This document shows, piece by piece, positions 42,086-50,931 of a stretch of 64,000 nucleotides of DNA (within the stretch, counting starts at the first letter, position 1; each line of letters starts with the position of its first letter). Made by a program: the position numbers and the translations under genes. Below the pieces are notes generated by a model. That model saw only the letters and a list, made by a program, of their open reading frames with translations. It was not told the DNA's origin and made no database searches. This DNA is from Brenneria nigrifluens DSM 30175 = ATCC 13028 (GTDB lineage Bacteria > Pseudomonadota > Gammaproteobacteria > Enterobacterales > Enterobacteriaceae): NCBI RefSeq assembly GCF_005484965.1, contig NZ_CP034036.1, positions 3,224,001 through 3,288,000 of the forward strand. Direction: 5' to 3'.

Positions 42086-42994
42086 TTAATTCCAATAACG
42101 CTTGTGCATACTAAAATTTTTCACCAGCACACTGGGAATACGTTTATATTTTTGGCCTAACTTATATCCTGCTATTTTCATAAAGTTATTTATAAAGGCA
42201 AAGGGGATATATGCAATTCCGTGTTTCAAAAGAAAACGCAACTCAGAGAAAATAAATTTTTTTCCTTCACCACCAGCACCGCCGAACTTTTCTCTAATCC
42301 AGGGTTCATCAGCATGAAATACCCCTATATCAAAGTAGCGTTTAAACTCTTCCACTGCGCTGTAGTTATGAGAATGCCTGACTACTGCTTCAGAGACATA
42401 AGCGACTTTATATCCGGCTAATACTGCTTTAGCAGTAAAGTACATATCCTCACACAAAATAGTATCTGAAGGGAATCCACCTAACTGTTGGAGTACGTCA
42501 ATACGGTAGGCAGAAAAAGAATTAGACATAAAAACGGTTTTTAACCCCATTTTTTTTGAGTCACTAATACTGTAAATATGACTTTGCCCTGGATAGTTAA
42601 AGTATCTTGCGTGCTGGGCAAGAGGATTGGCATCCAGATGAGGTAACTGCCGACCGTAGGCACAGGCCACACCAGGGTCATCAAAAACCGAAACGATTCT
42701 TTCAATAAAACCCGATTCGGGAATTGCATCCTGAGTTAAAAAAATCACAATATCAAACCTGTCAGCGTTAACCTTGACCGCCTGATTTCGGGTTCCACCA
42801 TGGTTAAAATCTTTAGCATCAATATTCATGGTATCGAACCCAAGACCTTTGGCTATTTCAGCCGTACCATCTTCACTACCGGAGTCAATAATCTGAACAT
42901 ATAACTCATCCGGACCATAACTTTTAATTTTTTCAGCTACTACTTTCCAAACATCACCGCCGTTATAGGTTGGGATCGCTACAAAATATTTCAT
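42086..42994 (-). CDS. Family 2 glycosyltransferase, rhamnosyltransferase type
   Basis: From the ATG at 42994 the product has 302 residues and starts MKYFVAIPTYNGGDVWKVVA. The donor site IIDSGSEDGTAEIA is near residue 37, VIFLTQDAIPESGFIERI (acidic motif) near 84, and LGGFPSDTILCEDMYFTAKA near 175 with the base-region ED. Close to RfbF/RfbN-type rhamnosyltransferases. As the first glycosyltransferase gene after wbaP, it may add the second sugar to the lipid-linked galactose, but this is inference. Confidence 0.85.
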   Translation of the reverse strand: MKYFVAIPTYNGGDVWKVVAEKIKSYGPDELYVQIIDSGSEDGTAEIAKGLGFDTMNIDAKDFNHGGTRNQAVKVNADRFDIVIFLTQDAIPESGFIERIVSVFDDPGVACAYGRQLPHLDANPLAQHARYFNYPGQSHIYSISDSKKMGLKTVFMSNSFSAYRIDVLQQLGGFPSDTILCEDMYFTAKAVLAGYKVAYVSEAVVRHSHNYSAVEEFKRYFDIGVFHADEPWIREKFGGAGGEGKKFIFSELRFLLKHGIAYIPFAFINNFMKIAGYKLGQKYKRIPSVLVKNFSMHKRYWN

Positions 42995-43103
42995 TTTCTC
43001 TCTTTTAGCAATATAGATTAAATAATATAGGAATGCCAAATCGAAGGAATACCTTGATGCAAATAATCTTTCCTATCTTATTTTATTACCAGAATTTTTA
43101 TAA

Positions 43104-44537
43104 TTAATATGCACCATCTCTCTTTAAAACAACGTTGATTGTTTTAAACAAAATAACGATATCATTCCATAAAGACCAATTTTTAACATACCAAGAATCG
43201 AAATAAACTCGAGTGTCATAATCAACATCACTACGCCCACTTACTTGCCATAACCCCGTCATGCCAGGTTTTGCCATTAAGTAGTAATCAACGTCACCGG
43301 CATATCTTTCAAGCTCTTTTTCAATAATTGGTCTCGGACCAACAAGACTCATTTCACCTTTTATCACATTGAATAGTTGCGGCAATTCATCCAGACTGGT
43401 TTTCCGAATAAACTTACCGACTTTGGTTACTCGGGGATCATCTTTTAATTTAAAATCTTTGTGCCACTCTTCTCTTGCTTTAGGGTCTGTCAATAGTAAA
43501 TTCTCTAATACGTCTTGTGAGTTGACGACCATGGAACGGAATTTTAAGCATTTAAATTTCCTACCATTTTTTCCCACCCGTTCATGTCCGTAAACGGCAG
43601 GACCGCCATCTCTGGACACTAAGTACATAAGTAAAATCAGTAATGGGGAAAGAAGTATCGTTATTAATACCGCACCTAAAAAATCAAAACTACGCTTCAA
43701 AAAACGAGAAGTCATTTTTTCAAGATTGTTATTCACCCTCAAAATAATCACTTCATGACTAAAGATAAAAGACATATCTGTTCCGTAGAGAGGAACTCCT
43801 CGCAATGTAGGCACTACCGAAACAGAACGGCAATGATGTTTAGCCAGGTTTTTTAACCATTCATCTCGTTGTGTCTGTTCATCATATTCTAACGCCACAA
43901 TAAATTGCGTACTTCGTGGATCGCTATTTTTCCATAACTCATCCTCTGAAGTGAGGATGGAAGCGTTAGGAATATCATTTAAGCAATTCTTTCCCGTTGA
44001 AAAAAATGCTCGAACATCAAACCCTAAGATAGGCTCGCTCTGTAATGCATCATAAGCATCCTTTGCGTTCTTTCCATCACCGATTATGGTCGTAGATTTT
44101 TTCCACATGCCATATTTATCCAATATTTTTTTAGTCAAGGATCTGAATAGCGGTACCAATATCAGCGCCAAACCCCATGTCAAAATCCAAATGTGGCGGG
44201 AAAATTGCCACTTTGAAAAAGCCACCATAGCGAGATCTAATACAGCAAAAATAATGAGTGTCCGTAATATTTCTTTGAGCTCAAACCAAAATGGTTTTCT
44301 GTAAGAATAATGTCTTAACCTAACCCAAAACCACGCTACACATAGGATGGAAAGAATAAAATGAGAGAGAAAACGAACTGGCAACTCTGATACTGGTATA
44401 TGCTCGCGAATATCTACCCCAAGAGAAAAGATAATAAAAACCGCAATCAATAATGATAGATTAAAAAAAATCAGATCTGATACTGATAAAATCAGCTTCG
44501 CCAGATCTGTTTTACTTACACCAAAAAATGCATTCAT
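43104..44537 (-). CDS. wbaP: Undecaprenyl-phosphate galactose phosphotransferase
   Basis: Starts the repeat unit by transferring galactose (or glucose) 1-phosphate from UDP-sugar to undecaprenyl phosphate. The 477 residues follow the WbaP layout: four N-terminal hydrophobic segments, a central soluble domain, a fifth segment (LGAVLITILLSPLLILLMYL) and the C-terminal sugar transferase domain. The latter has KFRSMVVNSQDVLE, DELPQLFNVIKGEMSLVGPR and KPGMTGLWQVSGRSDVDY. The family homologues are WbaP, AmsG and WcaJ; galactose is preferred by similarity to WbaP but the donor is not proven. It is the first gene after the wzc hairpin. Confidence 0.9.
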   Translation of the reverse strand: MNAFFGVSKTDLAKLILSVSDLIFFNLSLLIAVFIIFSLGVDIREHIPVSELPVRFLSHFILSILCVAWFWVRLRHYSYRKPFWFELKEILRTLIIFAVLDLAMVAFSKWQFSRHIWILTWGLALILVPLFRSLTKKILDKYGMWKKSTTIIGDGKNAKDAYDALQSEPILGFDVRAFFSTGKNCLNDIPNASILTSEDELWKNSDPRSTQFIVALEYDEQTQRDEWLKNLAKHHCRSVSVVPTLRGVPLYGTDMSFIFSHEVIILRVNNNLEKMTSRFLKRSFDFLGAVLITILLSPLLILLMYLVSRDGGPAVYGHERVGKNGRKFKCLKFRSMVVNSQDVLENLLLTDPKAREEWHKDFKLKDDPRVTKVGKFIRKTSLDELPQLFNVIKGEMSLVGPRPIIEKELERYAGDVDYYLMAKPGMTGLWQVSGRSDVDYDTRVYFDSWYVKNWSLWNDIVILFKTINVVLKRDGAY

Positions 44538-45009
44538 ATATATACCTTTATATTATCATTTTAATTTTATGCAAAAAATATCATTAAAATTAACACTACT
44601 TACTAATTAACCAGTGGAATTATACTTTTCTAAAAAACATTCACAGAGTATTAAATATTAACTTAATCACCTCTATATATTATTTATGTACACCCTACAC
44701 CTTTAATAAACAATCTTGTCTCATAAAAAATAAAATCCATTAGAATTTTCATATATATAAAATTAATATTTTAAGAAATAACTAATGAAAGAAATGAAAC
44801 CACATGAATATGATAATACTCATATGATTAATGAGGTTAGCTAGTGATTAAAAAAGAAGTTTTTAGCGGGAAATATCCTAAAGTGATAAAAAATAAGAAT
44901 TACATTTATTTTTGTTGTTATATGGCAAATGCCATATAACAACTTGCTTATTCAATTATTCCATAATCTGTTTTTAATATAGAATTATCGATCCATTCAA
45001 AAAAATCAA
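44538..45009. other. Long AT-rich untranslated region between wzc and wbaP
   Basis: About 470 bases with no supported gene. It contains the perfect hairpin at 44914-44943 and A/T-rich sequence before wbaP. In group 1 capsule loci a stem-loop at this place lowers transcription of the serotype-specific genes relative to wza-wzb-wzc. Confidence 0.5.
44914..44943 (-). promoter_or_regulatory. Perfect stem-loop after wzc, candidate attenuator
   Basis: GTTGTTATATGGCA and TGCCATATAACAAC are exact 14-base complements with only two bases between them, 67 bases after the wzc stop. Read leftward, AAAAATAAATG follows instead of a T-run, so it is not a standard terminator. It may attenuate, protect the wza-wzb-wzc mRNA end or bind a protein. 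Confidence 0.6.
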
Positions 45010-47178
45010 TTATTTATCCGATTTATAATCATAAGTATAGTAATGATAATTCCCATAACCATAATAACCAGCCGCACGTTTTACAATTGCATTAAGGATA
45101 ACACCCTTGATTTCCGCACCATTCTGTTCAAAACGTCGAATACTTACCTCAATTTCTTTTAACGTGTTTTCTTCAAAACGCGCCACCAATAGCGATGTTC
45201 CAGCATGACGACTAATAATGGCCGCATCGGTCACTGCCAAAATCGGCGGGGTATCCAACAATATCAGATCATAGCGTTCTCCGGCCCAAGTTATAAACTC
45301 AGCAAAATGGCTATGCATCAGCAATTCGGAAGGATTTGGCGGCACCTGTCCGCGCGGAATAAAATGCATATTTTCCACCGCTGTGTTGCGCACGCTTTGT
45401 TCTGCGTTGCACTGGCCGGATAAAATATCCGATAGGCCGTTAGTGCTTTGGGTTCCCATCAGTTCATGGGCATAACCTTTACGCATATCACAGTCGACAA
45501 TAAGCACCCGCTGCCCAGCCTGCGCAATCACCGCTCCCAGGTTGGCGCTGATAAAGGTTTTACCAATAGCCGGGCTGGCGCCGGAAATCATCAGTACATT
45601 ATTTTTTGCTTCCATCATCGCAAAATGCAGGCTGGTGCGCAGGCTGCGAATAGCTTCAATAGCCAAATCCGTTGGGTTGCCCACTGCCAGCAACTCTGTG
45701 GAACGGGCATTCTTTTTACTCCCTTGCCCCAGAAGCGCTCTATCTTTTTTCTGCTGCCATTCAGAAAGCGGCACGCTGGCATAAACGTTAATACCCAGTT
45801 CTTCCAGTTCTTCCGGACTTTTAATCCCTTTATGCAACATAGTCTTAAGAATTACAAAAGCGGTAGAAAGCATCCCACCCAGAATCAGGCTTAATAAAAT
45901 GACTAATACTTTTCTGGGCTTAACTGGCTTTAGCTGTGTGACAGCAGAGTCAATAATACGTACATTGCCGACAACGCTGGCCTTATTAATGCTAAGCTCC
46001 TGCTGCTTATTCAGCAGTTGCATATACACTTCCTGCCCTGCTTCCACATCCCGCGTTAAGCGCAATATTTCCTGTTGGGTTTTTGGCATCCCGCCCACCC
46101 GTTTATTAAGCTTATCCCTTTCTTGCTCCAGCGTTACCCTCTTCTCCATTAAGGCACGATAGGCCGGGTGCTCTTTGGTATACAGCTTGGATATTTCCGC
46201 TTCTTTAAAGGTTAGTTCATTGAGCTGTGACTCTACTGATACCATAGTATCCAGAACCGCTTTGGCCTCTAACGATAAGTCAACAGATTCATTTTGCTGA
46301 CGGAATCTATTTAGTTTATTTTCAGCATCATTCAGTGAATCACGCACAAACGGCAGTTGCTCTTTAAGAAACGCCAGGCTTTTACCCGCCTCTTCCGATT
46401 TGCGCTCAACGTTTTGCTGTAGATAGTTCTGGCTGATGCTGTTTAAAATTTTGCTGACTTTAGCCGGATCTTCCCCTTCCAAACTAAGCTGTAAAACGCC
46501 GGTATCTTTCCCCGTATCAGCAACAGTAAAATCATCAATCAGCGTATTAATCGCGGTGAGTTCATTAAGTTTTTTTAACCGGAAAACCGTGCCATCCGAC
46601 GCAGCAACATCGCTGACTAATAGCGAAAGTCCGTTGTGTTTCTCCAACTGACCGATAGTGCCAGTAAAACTGACAACATCACCGGCGGCCACTTGATATG
46701 TAGTGCTGTTTAATACCGTTAATTCAATTTTTTCATCCTGCCAGGAAGCAGGTACTTCCAGGCGAGAAACTGCAATTTTTCCTGGCTCCTCATTTAAAAT
46801 TCGAGCCAGTCCTTTACCCACGACAGGAAAATATTTTTGCTCAACCACCGTATCCAGAGCAAGATCGCGAATGGTTTTACCAATCACCATACGAGATTTA
46901 ATTAGCTCAATTTCTGCCGCCGATTGCGGCTTGGCTTCTGGCAACATGCTGGAGATATCACTTAGAAGTTTATTACCTGAGTTTTGCTCCACCTGAATTA
47001 ACGCATCAGCCTTATATATTGGCGTCGCCAATGTGGCATATAAAATTCCGACAATAGCAAATAGCGCGGTAACACCAATAATCAACCATCTATTGTCCAG
47101 CAATGTTCCCAATAAACGCCCTAAATCAATTTCATCTGAATTGGTTTCAGATGCTTTTACTGAAATTTTCTCTGCCAT
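45010..47178 (-). CDS. wzc: Polysaccharide co-polymerase and tyrosine autokinase
   Basis: Inner-membrane partner of Wza that controls polymerisation and export through cycles of tyrosine phosphorylation. The 722 residues include a cytoplasmic N-terminus, a first membrane segment near 32-52, a large periplasmic coiled-coil part, a second segment near 425-447 and a C-terminal BY-kinase. The kinase has Walker A SGASPAIGKTFISANLG (about 533), Walker A' LIVDCDMRKGYAH and Walker B LILLDTPPIL. The C-terminal tail YYGYGNYHYYTYDY provides the usual tyrosine cluster. The position of kinase and phosphatase in one operon matches group 1 capsule and colanic acid systems. Confidence 0.95.
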   Translation of the reverse strand: MAEKISVKASETNSDEIDLGRLLGTLLDNRWLIIGVTALFAIVGILYATLATPIYKADALIQVEQNSGNKLLSDISSMLPEAKPQSAAEIELIKSRMVIGKTIRDLALDTVVEQKYFPVVGKGLARILNEEPGKIAVSRLEVPASWQDEKIELTVLNSTTYQVAAGDVVSFTGTIGQLEKHNGLSLLVSDVAASDGTVFRLKKLNELTAINTLIDDFTVADTGKDTGVLQLSLEGEDPAKVSKILNSISQNYLQQNVERKSEEAGKSLAFLKEQLPFVRDSLNDAENKLNRFRQQNESVDLSLEAKAVLDTMVSVESQLNELTFKEAEISKLYTKEHPAYRALMEKRVTLEQERDKLNKRVGGMPKTQQEILRLTRDVEAGQEVYMQLLNKQQELSINKASVVGNVRIIDSAVTQLKPVKPRKVLVILLSLILGGMLSTAFVILKTMLHKGIKSPEELEELGINVYASVPLSEWQQKKDRALLGQGSKKNARSTELLAVGNPTDLAIEAIRSLRTSLHFAMMEAKNNVLMISGASPAIGKTFISANLGAVIAQAGQRVLIVDCDMRKGYAHELMGTQSTNGLSDILSGQCNAEQSVRNTAVENMHFIPRGQVPPNPSELLMHSHFAEFITWAGERYDLILLDTPPILAVTDAAIISRHAGTSLLVARFEENTLKEIEVSIRRFEQNGAEIKGVILNAIVKRAAGYYGYGNYHYYTYDYKSDK

Positions 47179-47194
47179 GGGTTTCCCTGACTAG

Positions 47195-47632
47195 TTAACG
47201 GCTTAATGCTTGTACCCATTTCTGGGCCGACTGCTCAAGTTGTGAATAGACGAATTCAAACGCTTCGCGACTTTTACGGTAAGGATCGGCAATTTCCTGC
47301 TGATTGAGCCAATGACCGAACAACATGGTTTTGCCGCGCACCTCGGGGGCGATACGGCACACCGCATCAATATGGCCTTTTTCCATTACCAGAATCAGAT
47401 CGTACTGACGGCATAAGGCGGACGTCAGTTGCTGAGCGCAATGCCCTGCAAGTGACAGGCCATGCTGGCTTGCCACTTCACTCGCGGTGGCATCTGCCGG
47501 TTTACCCACCAATGCCCCTAATCCGGCAGAGGAAACCTGTTTGGCGGGTAATGCCTGTTTCAGCAGCCGCTCCCCGGTTGGGGAACGGCAGATATTGCCA
47601 ACGCAGACCACTAAAATAGAATCGAACATCAT
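47195..47632 (-). CDS. wzb: Low-molecular-weight protein tyrosine phosphatase
   Basis: Dephosphorylates Wzc so that export can cycle. The 145-residue protein has the P-loop CVGNICRSPTGERLL near residues 10-24 (Cys and Arg of CX5R) and the general acid Asp in QQEIADPYRKS near 117. Two adjacent ATG codons start the frame, and either may be used. It lies seven bases after wza and 16 before wzc. Confidence 0.95.
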   Translation of the reverse strand: MMFDSILVVCVGNICRSPTGERLLKQALPAKQVSSAGLGALVGKPADATASEVASQHGLSLAGHCAQQLTSALCRQYDLILVMEKGHIDAVCRIAPEVRGKTMLFGHWLNQQEIADPYRKSREAFEFVYSQLEQSAQKWVQALSR

Positions 47633-47638
47633 TTATCT

Positions 47639-48775
47639 CTATGGCCAGTTACGGATGCGCAATGTGCCTTCAGTTAATTCGTTAAAGCCGGAGATGGTCG
47701 GTACAATCTGACTGATTACGCGGTTCCAACGCGCCAGCGGTGCCGTGGTGACATAAACAATATCATAGGGCTGGAGCTGAAATTCGGTGCCCATTACCAT
47801 TGCCGTGGCATCAGACATATTAAGCTGATAAATATTCGCCAGTTTTTTCCCTTCCGTGCCGCGTAAGGAACGAATAACAAACACTCCGCTAGCATCGGAC
47901 ACAGACTGAGATATTCCTTCGGCATTACCCAACGCCTCGGTCAGCGTCATACCACTGCGGTCCATTTTCAGCGTGCTCTGCTTACTCACTTCCCCCATTA
48001 CAAACACTTTAAGATCGTCGTTACGGGGAATGTAGAGAATATCGCCGGGATACAGCAGACGGTTTTGCGACAGGTCGCCGTTTTGCATCAGAGCTTGGAG
48101 GGAGATAAGCTGCTCTTTGCCGTTGTGCGTCAGCACAATATTGCGCCAGTCGGCATTTTCCGTTAACCCGCCGGCTTTATTAACAGCGTCCAGCACCGTC
48201 AACGGCACATTGGTAATTTCCTGCTGGCCTGAAGTGGCTACTTCTCCGGTTACATACGCTTTTTGCGAGCGAAATGCGGCGATGCTGACATCAACCTGCG
48301 GGGATTCAATATAGGTTGCCAGCCGCCCCATAATCTCATCACGCACCTGCGTCACCGTTTTTCCGGCCACTTTCACCTTGCCGATATAGGGATAGAAGAT
48401 GGTGCCATCGGAATGAACCCAGTTGCCGGTATCCGCCGCCGTACGGTAGGTCCCCGCCGGAGTGGTTAACTCCGGGTGATCCCATACGGTAACCATAATT
48501 ACGTCGCCGATACCGATACGGTATTCATAGCGCTGCAATTCTTGATCCAGCTGTGGATTGGTCTGCGCCACCAGCGGCTTAGGGCGCATTTTATCCACCA
48601 GAGACGGGGTTAGCGGATAAACATTAACCAGTTTATCAATGTCAAAATCAGCATCCTGTTGCTTGACCACTTCTTTTCCACCGGTGGAAAGGTGGGAGCC
48701 GGGAATTATGGTACAGCCACTTAGCAACGCTGCGGATACCATCAGCGGTATCAATTTTAACCTGTGCTTTATCAT
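47639..48775 (-). CDS. wza: Outer-membrane polysaccharide export lipoprotein
   Basis: Forms the octameric outer-membrane channel for capsule or exopolysaccharide. The 378-residue protein begins with a lipoprotein signal whose lipobox is LLSGC (Cys at about 21). The polysaccharide export domain YEYRIGIGDVIMVTVWDHPE near residue 84 and two SLBB segments (KAYVTGEVATSGQQEITNVP and LKVFVMGEVSKQSTLKM) follow. The C-terminal PLARWNRVISQIVPTISG helix forms the outer-membrane barrel of alpha-helices. Length equals E. coli Wza (379). Confidence 0.96.
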   Translation of the reverse strand: MIKHRLKLIPLMVSAALLSGCTIIPGSHLSTGGKEVVKQQDADFDIDKLVNVYPLTPSLVDKMRPKPLVAQTNPQLDQELQRYEYRIGIGDVIMVTVWDHPELTTPAGTYRTAADTGNWVHSDGTIFYPYIGKVKVAGKTVTQVRDEIMGRLATYIESPQVDVSIAAFRSQKAYVTGEVATSGQQEITNVPLTVLDAVNKAGGLTENADWRNIVLTHNGKEQLISLQALMQNGDLSQNRLLYPGDILYIPRNDDLKVFVMGEVSKQSTLKMDRSGMTLTEALGNAEGISQSVSDASGVFVIRSLRGTEGKKLANIYQLNMSDATAMVMGTEFQLQPYDIVYVTTAPLARWNRVISQIVPTISGFNELTEGTLRIRNWP

Positions 48776-48899
48776 TCTATTATGCCATCGCTTTTAATTG
48801 AAAATTGCGCAAGTCCCTACAAAATAATCAATGATTATAGAGAAGATTCATTCAAATAAAGCCGCCATCTAACAGCTAAAAGGCGGGTAATTTACCGCT

Positions 48900-49979
48900 T
48901 TAACGATGTTGCTCCGTACTGCCTGCTACCGCACTCCGGCCGTGATTGATACGTCGAACCCAGGCCAGCACCCGCCATACACGAGTGATCAACCAGAAAT
49001 AACCGACGGACGCCGCCAGAAATGCGCTTAACATCATAGACTCTGTTACGCCGTTATGCTCGCTAATGATGCCGATTACCGCGAATAAAATCGCCGCGCT
49101 GACAATAACCATCAGAGTCTGCCGTGGCGTTAACCCGCCGCGCATCAATATATGATGCAAATGTTCACGGTCGGGTTTGAACGGGCTACTACCTTTGCGA
49201 ATACGGCGCACCATAACGGCGACCATATCCATCAGGGGGAGCGCGATAAACCATAGCGCAGTAACCGGCCGTATTACCGCTCCCTCGCCTTGGGTCGCCA
49301 ATATCAGTAGCCAGATTACCGTAAAACCAATCATCGTGCTGCCCGCATCGCCCATAAATACCTTAAATTTTTCCCCCAGTGGAATACCCAGGTTAAGCAA
49401 AATATAAGGCAGCGTAGCAGCCAGCAGACACAGGCTCCACTGAGCCAGTTCGTAATGTCCGCCAAAATAAAAAACCACCGCCAGCGCACCGAAAGTTACG
49501 CAGGAAAGCGCCCCCAGTAAACCATCGATACCGTCAGCCATATTAAAGGCGTTGATGGCGCCCCATACGGCAAACAGCGTGACGGCATAGCCGATAACGC
49601 CCAAAAACAGCTCGCGACCAAATAGGATATTTCCCAGCGATACCAGATATAACCCGGCATACATCATCACGCCGGCGACAAGCGCCTGCATTGCAATACG
49701 GGGTAATACGGGAAGATCAAAGCGGTCGTCCAGTACGCCAACAACCAGCAGCGCGCTGGCGCAGACCATATAAACGGGGAAATCAGGTAACCAGTCAGGA
49801 TGGAGCGCATATAAAACCCACAGCGCCAGATAGATGGAAATACCGCCAACATACGGAATATGCCCATGATGGTGCTTTCGTGCATCGGGTTTATCCACCA
49901 ACCCAACTTTTATTGCGGCCTTTCTTGCAAAGAACAGCGCAACAAATGCGCTGACGAGGATAACCGTAAATTCCTGCAT
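48900..49979 (-). CDS. WecA-like undecaprenyl-phosphate N-acetylhexosamine 1-phosphate transferase
   Basis: A polytopic initiating transferase of the MraY/WecA family, 359 residues from the ATG at 49979. DKPDARKHHHGHIPYVGG near residue 30, the metal-binding VGVLDDRFDLP near 79, FNMADGIDGLLG near 147 and VFMGDAGSTMIGF near 207 are the hallmark motifs, and KPDREHLHHILM near 268 is the WecA HIHH-type loop. The enzyme should load GlcNAc-1-P onto undecaprenyl phosphate. It stands first in the operon, where wzi is often found in group 1 capsule loci. With wbaP downstream the locus has two initiating enzymes. It may be the genome's only wecA or a second copy. Confidence 0.88.
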   Translation of the reverse strand: MQEFTVILVSAFVALFFARKAAIKVGLVDKPDARKHHHGHIPYVGGISIYLALWVLYALHPDWLPDFPVYMVCASALLVVGVLDDRFDLPVLPRIAMQALVAGVMMYAGLYLVSLGNILFGRELFLGVIGYAVTLFAVWGAINAFNMADGIDGLLGALSCVTFGALAVVFYFGGHYELAQWSLCLLAATLPYILLNLGIPLGEKFKVFMGDAGSTMIGFTVIWLLILATQGEGAVIRPVTALWFIALPLMDMVAVMVRRIRKGSSPFKPDREHLHHILMRGGLTPRQTLMVIVSAAILFAVIGIISEHNGVTESMMLSAFLAASVGYFWLITRVWRVLAWVRRINHGRSAVAGSTEQHR

Positions 49980-50021
49980 TTTCGCACCACCATCAACCGT
50001 TATTAAGTATGAAGCATCAGA

Positions 50022-50059
50022 CACGCTACCGCCCTTGGCTTCTAGCAACCAATGCGCTG
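50022..50059 (-). promoter_or_regulatory. JUMPstart sequence with ops element (RfaH recruitment)
   Basis: On the minus strand GGCGGTAGCGTG occupies 50033-50022, the exact ops core that pauses RNA polymerase and loads the antiterminator RfaH. The preceding bases CAGCGCATTGGTTGCTAGAA then GCCAAG match the JUMPstart consensus for most positions. It lies 43 bases before the wecA-like start codon and should make the 20-kb operon dependent on RfaH. Confidence 0.92.
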
Positions 50060-50931
50060 TAAAAGTACGGGTCCCCTACTCCTGCTGGCGTTGAATTTGG
50101 GTCCGTAGTTCACACGGGGCGTGTGATATTTATACGTTTATCTAAGGCTGTAGTAGAATTAACAAAAAAACAACAACCTTGTTTTTTAATAAAAAAGTGA
50201 CCTTCATTACAAAAACTGAATTTTGCACTCCCATAGTATTGACGAGTAATTGCAGAGCACAAGGATAAGATGTTTTAAGAAGAGTTTTTCAGAATAAGAC
50301 TACGCGCATCCCTGTCCATGCCGCCTCCATTAGCATAAAACACCGACTTAAAGATTAAAGTCAGTATGTTTTGAGGTAAATTTTAGTAAAGATAATAGTC
50401 TATGCACATCGTAATTACAGTTACATCCAGACATATTCTAGGCATGGTTTGCCAACACATCAAACATTGCGCGCCATATCAGAGACATAAAGCTGAAAAG
50501 GGCATAAAAAGCCGCCAATTGGTTAAATATAAAGCTGAATATGGTTGTTCAGGTTGGTTATTTCTGCGGGGGCCCCGCAGGGCGGACCCCACGGTTTGTG
50601 GCGAGTAACCGGCAAACTTTTTGATAACAATCCGTTAGCTTTTGGTGGATCGCTGGCAGGGAATACCGTGTCAAGTATTCATCTTCGCGGGGAGGTATCT
50701 CTTTACTCCGAGTTGCCGGCGGAAGCAGATCCCCGCCTACGGTCTCGGGGATGACCGGTGGGGATTCGTGGGATGGTGGTGGTATTTCGCAAGGAGGGCG
50801 TTGGTTTACGCCGATTGCGCATAGCGGCCTGACGTTATGGTAACAAATCCCCATACACAAATTCTGGTTCATCAGCGTTTGCCCTGATACGCTAACGGGC
50901 GTCATATGCGAATAAAGGTGAAATAATAAGT
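50060..50931. promoter_or_regulatory. Long regulatory intergenic region between the exopolysaccharide operon and yegH
   Basis: About 870 bases without a supported gene. The left half is AT-rich and should hold the promoter of the polysaccharide operon upstream of JUMPstart. The right half has a GC-rich palindrome, CTGCGGGGGCCCCGCAG (50564-50580), and a dispersed repeat at 50728-50758 before yegH. I could not define a convincing RcsAB box. Confidence 0.5.
50728..50758 (+). repeat. Dispersed palindromic repeat, copy 3
   Basis: GATCCCCGCCTACGGTCTCG then GGGATGACCGG resembles the units at 18806 and 21089; ATCCCCG and CGGGGAT form the hairpin. More diverged than the other two. Confidence 0.45.

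Noticed and set aside
50255..50310. Possible RcsAB box (TTAAGAAGAGTTTTTC)
   Set aside because: Only one half agrees with the consensus; I would not call it without a binding test.
50402..50608. 68-codon plus-strand open frame before yegH
   Set aside because: Weak start, ends in a GC-rich palindrome and has no similarity to known proteins.
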